Positions 58,028 to 64,000 of a DNA stretch of 64,000 nucleotides are shown here, piece after piece. The stretch comes from Escarpia spicata (taxonomy: Eukaryota > Annelida > Polychaeta > Sabellida > Siboglinidae). Within the stretch, counting starts at the first letter, position 1. Each line of letters starts with the position of its first letter. The notes beneath the pieces were generated by a model that saw only the letters and a program-made list of their open reading frames with translations, had not been told where the DNA came from and made no database searches. The DNA is taken from positions 63,026,366 to 63,090,365 of the forward strand of contig OZ023206.1 in assembly GCA_963995525.1 (NCBI GenBank), written 5' to 3'. The position numbers and the translations under genes are program-made.

Positions 58028-58922
58028 ATGTGTCTCACACCAAGTACTGGTGGGGGTGGAGGAAGGAGGTCCCACACTACGTACTGGTGGAGTGGAGGAG
58101 CGGGGTCTCACACCATGAACTGGTGGGGTGGAGGGGGGGTCTCACACCATGTGCTGGTGGGTTGGAGGAGGGGGGTCTCACACCATGTACTGGTGGGGTT
58201 GAGGAGGAGGGTCTCACTCCAAGTATTGGTGGGGTGGAGGGTGGTCCCACACTATGTACTGGTGGGGAGTAGGAGGGGGGTCTCACACCATGAACTGGTG
58301 GGGTGGAGGAGGGCGGGTCTCACACCATGTACTGGTGGGGTGGAGGAGGGGCGGTCTCACACCATGTACTGGTGGGGTGGAGGAGGGGGGGTCTCACACC
58401 ATGTACTGGTGATGGAGGAGGGGGAGTCCCACACAATGTACTACTGGAGTGGAGGAGGGGGGTCCCACACCATTTACTGGTGGGGTGGAGGAGGGGGGTC
58501 CCACACCATGCACTGGTGGGTTGGAGGAGGGGGGTCCCACACCACGTATTGATGGGGTGGAGGAGGGGGGTCCCACACCATGTACTGGTGGGGTGGAGGA
58601 GGGTGTCCCACACCACGTACTGGTGGAGTGGAGGAGGGGGGTCCCACACCACGTATTCGTGGGGTATAGGAGGGGGTCTCACACCATATACTGGTGGGGT
58701 GGAGGAGGGGGGTCTCACACCACGTACTGGTGGGGTGGAACAGGGGGGTCCCACACCATGTATTGGTGGGGTGAAGGAGGGGGGAGGTCCCACACCATGT
58801 ACTGGTGGTGGAGGAGGGGGGTCCAACACCAAGTACTGGTGAGGTGGAGGAGGGGGTCCCACACCATGTACTGGTGGGGTGGAGGGGGGTCCCACACCAT
58901 GTACTGGTGTGGTGGAGAGGGG
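58028..58922. repeat. ~37-bp G-rich minisatellite
   Basis: About 24 copies of ACTGGTGGGGTGGAGGAGGG, then GGGTCCCACACCATGT; GGTCTCACACC alternates with GGTCCCACACC. The G-run length varies. Frames stay open in several registers on both strands, giving Trp/Gly-rich or Pro-rich strings; these are artefacts. The plus strand is strongly G-rich and could form quadruplexes. Confidence 0.95.
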
Positions 58923-60908
58923 GGGGTTAAACCAATGCTACATGCATGTTTTTTACTTGTCAACTTATAAAACCATCCCTAGGATACATTCGTAAAAGTA
59001 AATCTTTAGTTTTTAAATCAAGGAAACTACCAGTGTAATAAAAACTTAGTGCTTCTCAAAAATACGTTTGAAAACTTGTTACATCTCGTTGTCATAGTAA
59101 CATTCCCGCTAAGTGGCACCTAAACAAAATGTGTCATGTGAATAAATCCCAAACGCGACAGGGAGCAGACAAACTGGCACTTCATACGCAGTTTGAGATA
59201 ACACCTACATGCATCAGTACTACAACTGACACTTCTCTGTTACTGGGAAAGAAATGTGGAATGAAAGATAACAAGATCCCACAGAGTGTGAGGTGCCAGT
59301 TACGTCAATGGGTCTTCCTATCACCAACTTTAGGGCACATTCATTAAATACCTCTAAAAACTCTGAAAAACACAAAACTGCAGTATCTGCTATCAACTTC
59401 TAATTAATCCAACAGTCTGCACAGAGGCATGAGCATTTGCGGTTAGCACAGCAATTATATAAGATTTAAATAATTATTTAAACTATAAAAATGATCAAAA
59501 TTCTATAATATTTCAATTTATGCACAACAAATTAATTCTGCTTATAAATGCTATTTCTAAAGATTAGCAGGCAAGTGCCCCATGTCGCATGCATGCAGTT
59601 AGACAGCAGCCTTTGGTGTGCCAGATGTGGACAGTTGCTATGCAATGGACTATAGCTGCTCTGTTGGTCTCTACCAGGAAATAATCTCAACCTGTCTCAC
59701 TCAACCTGTGCCCAAGTTATAGCACTACCAGTACCAGCCTCTCCATCCTCCCTCTCCAACGGTGCTCGCGGCCACCTGACTCGCAGTGAAGGGATCGAAG
59801 GTGCGCCTGTCCAACACCGAGGTTGTCCCACAGAGGGAGGAGGGAACAATCGGGGAAAGGGAGGAGGTCTAAGGTGCGAGGTGGATAGCTGGCGCAAGCA
59901 TGGCTGATAAGGTAGGTAGGGTGTGCCATGGTTGTGTTGGAGTGACACCAATTAAAAAATTGTGTTGTATATAGGTAACCAATCGCTCTACCAAATGTGA
60001 TCAGCCTGGGTTATTGTTATCACATTATTATTACATGGATAACAAACAAAAATTTACTCCACATTACATATGTGTAATGTCTCCACATTACACAGGTGTA
60101 ATGTGTTTGATCTTACAGCCTTGAATCAGTGTTATCAAGGTGTGAAGCTATTAATAACGTTACTTGCCTGGTTTCTGATTGTCCATTTCCTTATTAACAT
60201 TACATACCCTCTATCTTGTTGTACCGCTGGGAACAGAACCACTCAACAGTAACAGTGACTATTCCATATCAAATACAACTTGATCCACTTATGAACTTTC
60301 CAAACAGTGATTTGTCGTACCCAGAAATATACATATGACTCACAACTCAGCAGACCAGTTACTACCGCCACTAGCACTAGCTTTATTCTTCACTTGTAAA
60401 GATCAGAGCGACACTGGCATTTCCTTGTTCCTGGTAGTGAGTAAACCCAGTACTTGCTTTATGTACTGCTCCTGGCTACTGTTGGTCAACACCGCGCTTC
60501 CAATGAAGCACACCATCCTTGAAATCAGCCATAGTGAAAGTGATCAAATATCCCAAGTTACAAAATGTTAAGATTGCCACCCAAAGCATCTGGCTTCAGA
60601 TGGCTTATAGACAAGGAAACATTGACTTTTGGTTTGTTTTCAGAATGTCATATCTTAGTTTCTTATTCTGTATTAACACGTAGTGTATTTACACAGCTAT
60701 TGCCTGGTATACATAAGGATTTTAATGACAGCAGATAACTGACACCACCTGTCCGGGGGTATGCATCATCATCATCTAATGTTCTCTTGTTGTATTGTTT
60801 GAAGACAAAATCTATAATAAATATCTTACCAATATTTACCATTTCAAAAAGGCAAATTTTGTTTATTCTTAATTTGTTAAACAATATTAGTGTAGAAAGA
60901 GAGAGAGT

Positions 60909-60966
<58 letters not shown>

Positions 60967-61010
60967 CGAAGCATAGGGTCACATACATAAACCTAACAAC
61001 TCTTGATGAT
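58923..61010. other. No gene identified; one GC-rich patch
   Basis: 59700-59920 is clearly GC-richer, with several CpG sites and open frames on both strands (84 codons on minus), but no start/domain/splice logic that I can defend. It could be an exon, a promoter CpG patch or a repeat. TG/TA microsatellites lie at 60910-60966. Confidence 0.35.
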
Positions 61011-62613
61011 AAGATCTGTGTTGCATAAGAACACTGAGTCACCAACTCTAGTTGAGCCCCCTATCCCATGCACACATAATAAGATCTGTGTTGCATAAGA
61101 ACACCGAGTCACCAACTCTAGTTGAGCCCCCTATCCCATGCACACATAATAAGATCTGTGTTGCATAAGAACGCTGAGTCACCAACTCTAGTTGAGCCCC
61201 CTATCCCATGCACACATAATAAGATCTGTGTTGCATAAGAACGCCGAGTCACCAACTCTAGTTGAACCCCCTATCCCATGCACACATAATAAGATCTGTG
61301 TTGCATAAGAACGCTGAGTCACCAACTCTAGTTGAGCCCCCTATCCCATGCACACATAATAAGATCTGTGTTGCATAAGAACGCTGAGTCACCAACTCTA
61401 GTCGAGCCCCCTATCCCATGCACACATAATAAGATCTGTGTTGCATAAGAACGCCGAGTCACCAACTCTAGTTGAGCCCCCTATCCCATGCACACATAAT
61501 AAGATCTGTTTTGCATAAGAACGCCGAGTCACCAACTCTAGTTGAACCCCCTATCCCATGCACACATAATAAGATCTGTGTTGCATAAGAACGCTGAGTC
61601 ACCAACTCTAGTTGAGCCCCCTATCCCATGCACACATAATAAGATCTGTGTTGCATAAGAACGCTGAGTCACCAACTCTAGTTGAGCCCCCTATCCCATG
61701 CACACATAATAAGATCTGTGTTGCATAAGAACGCTGAGTCACCAACTCTAGTTGAGCCCCCTATCCCATGCACACATAATAAGATCTGTGTTGCATAAGA
61801 ACGCTGAGTCACCAACTCTAGTCGAGCCCCCTATCCCATGCACACATAATAAGATCTGTGTTGCATAAGAACACTGAGTCACCAACTCTAGTTGAGCCCC
61901 CTATCCCATGCACACATAATAAGATCTGTGTTGCATAAGAACGCTGAGTCACCAACTCTAGTTGAGCCCCCTATCCCATGCACACATAATAAGATCTGTG
62001 TTGCATAAGAACGCTGAGTCACCAACTCTAGTCGAGCCCCCTATCCCATGCACACATAATAAGATCTGTGTTGCATAAGAACGCCGAGTCACCAACTCTA
62101 GTTGAGCCCCCCTATCCCATGCACACATAATAAGATCTGTGTTGCATAAGAACACTGCGTCACCAACTCTAGTCAGGCCCCTATCCCATGCACACATAAT
62201 AAGATCTGTGTTGCATAAGAACACTGAATCACCAACTCTAGTCAGGCCCCTATCCCATGCACACAATAAGATGTGTTGCATTAAAACACTGAGTCACCAA
62301 CTCTAGTCGAGCCCCCTATCCCAGGCACACATAATAAGATCTGTGTTGCATAAGAACACTGAATCACCAACTCTAGTCAGGCCCCCTATCCCATGCACAC
62401 ATAATAAGATATGTGTTGCATAAGAACACTGCGTCACCAACTCTAGTCCAGGCCCCTATCCCATGCACACAATAAGATATGTGTTGCATAAAAACACTGA
62501 GTCACCAACTCTAGTCGAGCCCCCTATCCCATGCACACATAATAAGATCTGTGTTGCATAAGAACGCTGAGTCACCAACTCTAGTCAGGCCCCTATCCCA
62601 TGCACACATAATA
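61011..62613. repeat. 70-bp satellite, about 23 copies
   Basis: The unit AAGATCTGTGTTGCATAAGA continues with ACGCTGAGTCACCAACTCTA, then GTTGAGCCCCCTATCCCATG and CACACATAAT. The first ~15 copies are exactly 70 bp with few substitutions (CGCTGAG/CGCCGAG/CACTGAG, GTTGAG/GTCGAG). The last ~8 copies carry single-base indels and more substitutions (GTCAGG, missing ATA). The minus-strand 107-codon frame is a repeat artefact. Confidence 0.97.
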
Positions 62614-63905
62614 ACAGTGCTGGTTGGTTCCATCTTCCAGGCAGCCATGTAACAATTATTGGTGAAACGTGCCTAGCTGGTTGCAACAACAGGCCTCTGG
62701 CCTTGCCAAGTCATTATACATTTATTTATGTTTAATTGGGCATTCTGTGACCTGGTTATCTATATATATGCAGGGGTGAGATGACGTGCTCCAAATATCC
62801 CCTGCTGCCTGCAATATTTACGTGCTCTCTAGTCACTGATTTATCCTGTGAACCATACTCCATAAAATCCCCGTTGGTGGTTTGATTATATAAATAAAGA
62901 TTTGACATTATAAAGCTTATATTAAAAAAATATTGTATTAACTACGACCCCGGGTAATTTATATTTCATATTTTAATGCTGCAGAATCTCTGAATGGACA
63001 TCTCTGGAAAATTGATGCATCATGATTACAAATGTTTTAGTTAAGGTAACTATTTCTCTACCAATACCATTGTTATTCCAAACATAAGATTTTTAAATTA
63101 CACTTTATACTGGGTAACCTTAATTTGTTTAATCTACTAAATGGCACATCGTTGGTATTTTAATAGGAATCTCACTAGAAAACACTGGAATGGCAACTTC
63201 TAAATGTAACAAACTTGCTAAGTAAAAGTTCTTCAAGACTTCAACAATCTCATTATGTCTGCAAAGTCAAAAAAAAATCATATTTCTAATGTTGATAGTT
63301 CATTTGTCATCCTTTTTATTATTAGCATAGCTTTAAATGCATATATATATATATATGAAAGTTATCCCAGCCTCGATAGCAGTTATGCACATTACCTCCT
63401 CCTTCAGAATGTAAGCATTTTTAATCAAAATTATGCATTTGAATTTTCAATGTCCATTTTGTGTACCAGTACATATATGTGTTCTTGCCCATATATAAAT
63501 ATACAATACTATACAGTATACACGCAGAAGCACCATCATCTGTGACGTGTAACAAGTAATACAAAAAGCTTGTTCAGCCAAGCATGTCATAACCGCAGTT
63601 GACGTCAAGCAAGCATGTCATGACCTGGGTCACGTAACCTCCACTTCTTGAGACCATGGGAAAATGACACGTCACAATACACGAACAGGTGCTCGCTGCC
63701 TTACGGCACAGCAGTTACTGCACTGCTATTCAAGGCCAACCCTAACCAGATCTTGTGTGTAATCTGCTGTTTTTATTCAAAACCTTCTCACGGTCACAAG
63801 CTATTAAGGGTTATTGTTGTATTTTGATTTGGTAAACTGTTCAACCTGCACTAAACGACTGACTGTTAATTGGTCGTGTTTGGGAGTATAACTGAACTTG
63901 TCTAT
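62614..63905. other. No gene identified
   Basis: AT-rich. A TA run lies at about 63340-63355, and GCAAGCATGTCATGACC-like phrases appear twice at 63580-63635. Nothing else was recognised. Confidence 0.45.
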
Positions 63906-64000
63906 GTCTACTGTATTGAAATGTGCATGTGTACTGTATTGATGTGTGTATGTGTACTGTATTGATGTGTGTATGTGTACTGTATTGAAATGTGTATGTG
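63906..64000. repeat. ~23-bp minisatellite running off the right edge
   Basis: Four or more copies of TGTACTGTATTGATGTGTGTATG, alternating with a TTGAAATG variant. The right boundary is outside the window. Confidence 0.9.

Noticed and set aside
57974..58970. Trp/Gly-rich and Pro-rich proteins of 170-190 codons
   Set aside because: Several overlapping frames on both strands are open across the same minisatellite. No domain or start context was seen.

Overview
The window is nuclear DNA of an animal. Two genes are split into short exons by long introns, with GT-AG (and one GC-AG) splice sites, and much of the rest is tandem repeats and transposon remnants. Both genes belong to metazoan families: an SH2 adaptor of the SLP-76/BLNK type and the zinc transporter SLC39A13/ZIP13. 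The repeat-rich introns and the Gypsy, pogo-like and hAT remnants suggest a marine invertebrate, perhaps a mollusc or other lophotrochozoan. That placement is inference; nothing in the window fixes the species.

Layout. Positions 1-13505 are a satellite of about 306 copies of a 44-bp unit, organised in nested higher-order repeats of about 1.89 kb and 6.2 kb; its left edge is outside the window. From 13887 to 21122 (+) lie the last exons of the SH2 adaptor gene: a small linker exon and three in-phase exons that together encode a whole SH2 domain up to the stop codon. Its introns hold a non-autonomous pogo/Tigger-like element (14662-15850), a decayed antisense Ty3/Gypsy LTR retrotransposon (16379-19898, 5-bp target duplication) and a GTGC-rich minisatellite (20057-20735). 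The last 12 codons and the stop of the SH2 gene are the first copy of a 16-copy minisatellite that runs on through the 3' flank to about 21770.

From 25071 to 48509 (-) are eight exons of SLC39A13, encoding about 310 C-terminal residues up to the stop and joining in phase at every junction. The N-terminal exon or exons were not found and probably lie beyond 64000. The two genes converge tail to tail, with stop codons 3.9 kb apart. The SLC39A13 introns carry a 53-bp minisatellite, GACA/GATG and CA and CT microsatellites, 15-bp, 42-bp and 40-bp minisatellites, a hAT-type MITE with an 8-bp target duplication, an 854-bp TTAA-flanked element, several inverted-repeat elements and two copies of a SINE-like repeat.

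From 48510 to 64000 no exon could be identified. This stretch holds an inverted-repeat element, a 31-bp minisatellite (51.4-52.2 kb), a GT-rich microsatellite, a 37-bp minisatellite (58.0-58.9 kb) and a 70-bp satellite (61.0-62.6 kb). If SLC39A13 starts beyond 64 kb, this is one of its 5' introns.

The SH2 protein would act in phosphotyrosine signalling at membranes, and SLC39A13 would move zinc across secretory-pathway membranes; nothing suggests that the two act together. Most long open reading frames in the window are artefacts of tandem repeats. The most interesting structures are the nested satellite, the minisatellite that grew from the 3' coding end of the SH2 gene, and a MITE that swelled from about 170 bp to 2.5 kb by tandem amplification of an internal 40-bp segment.
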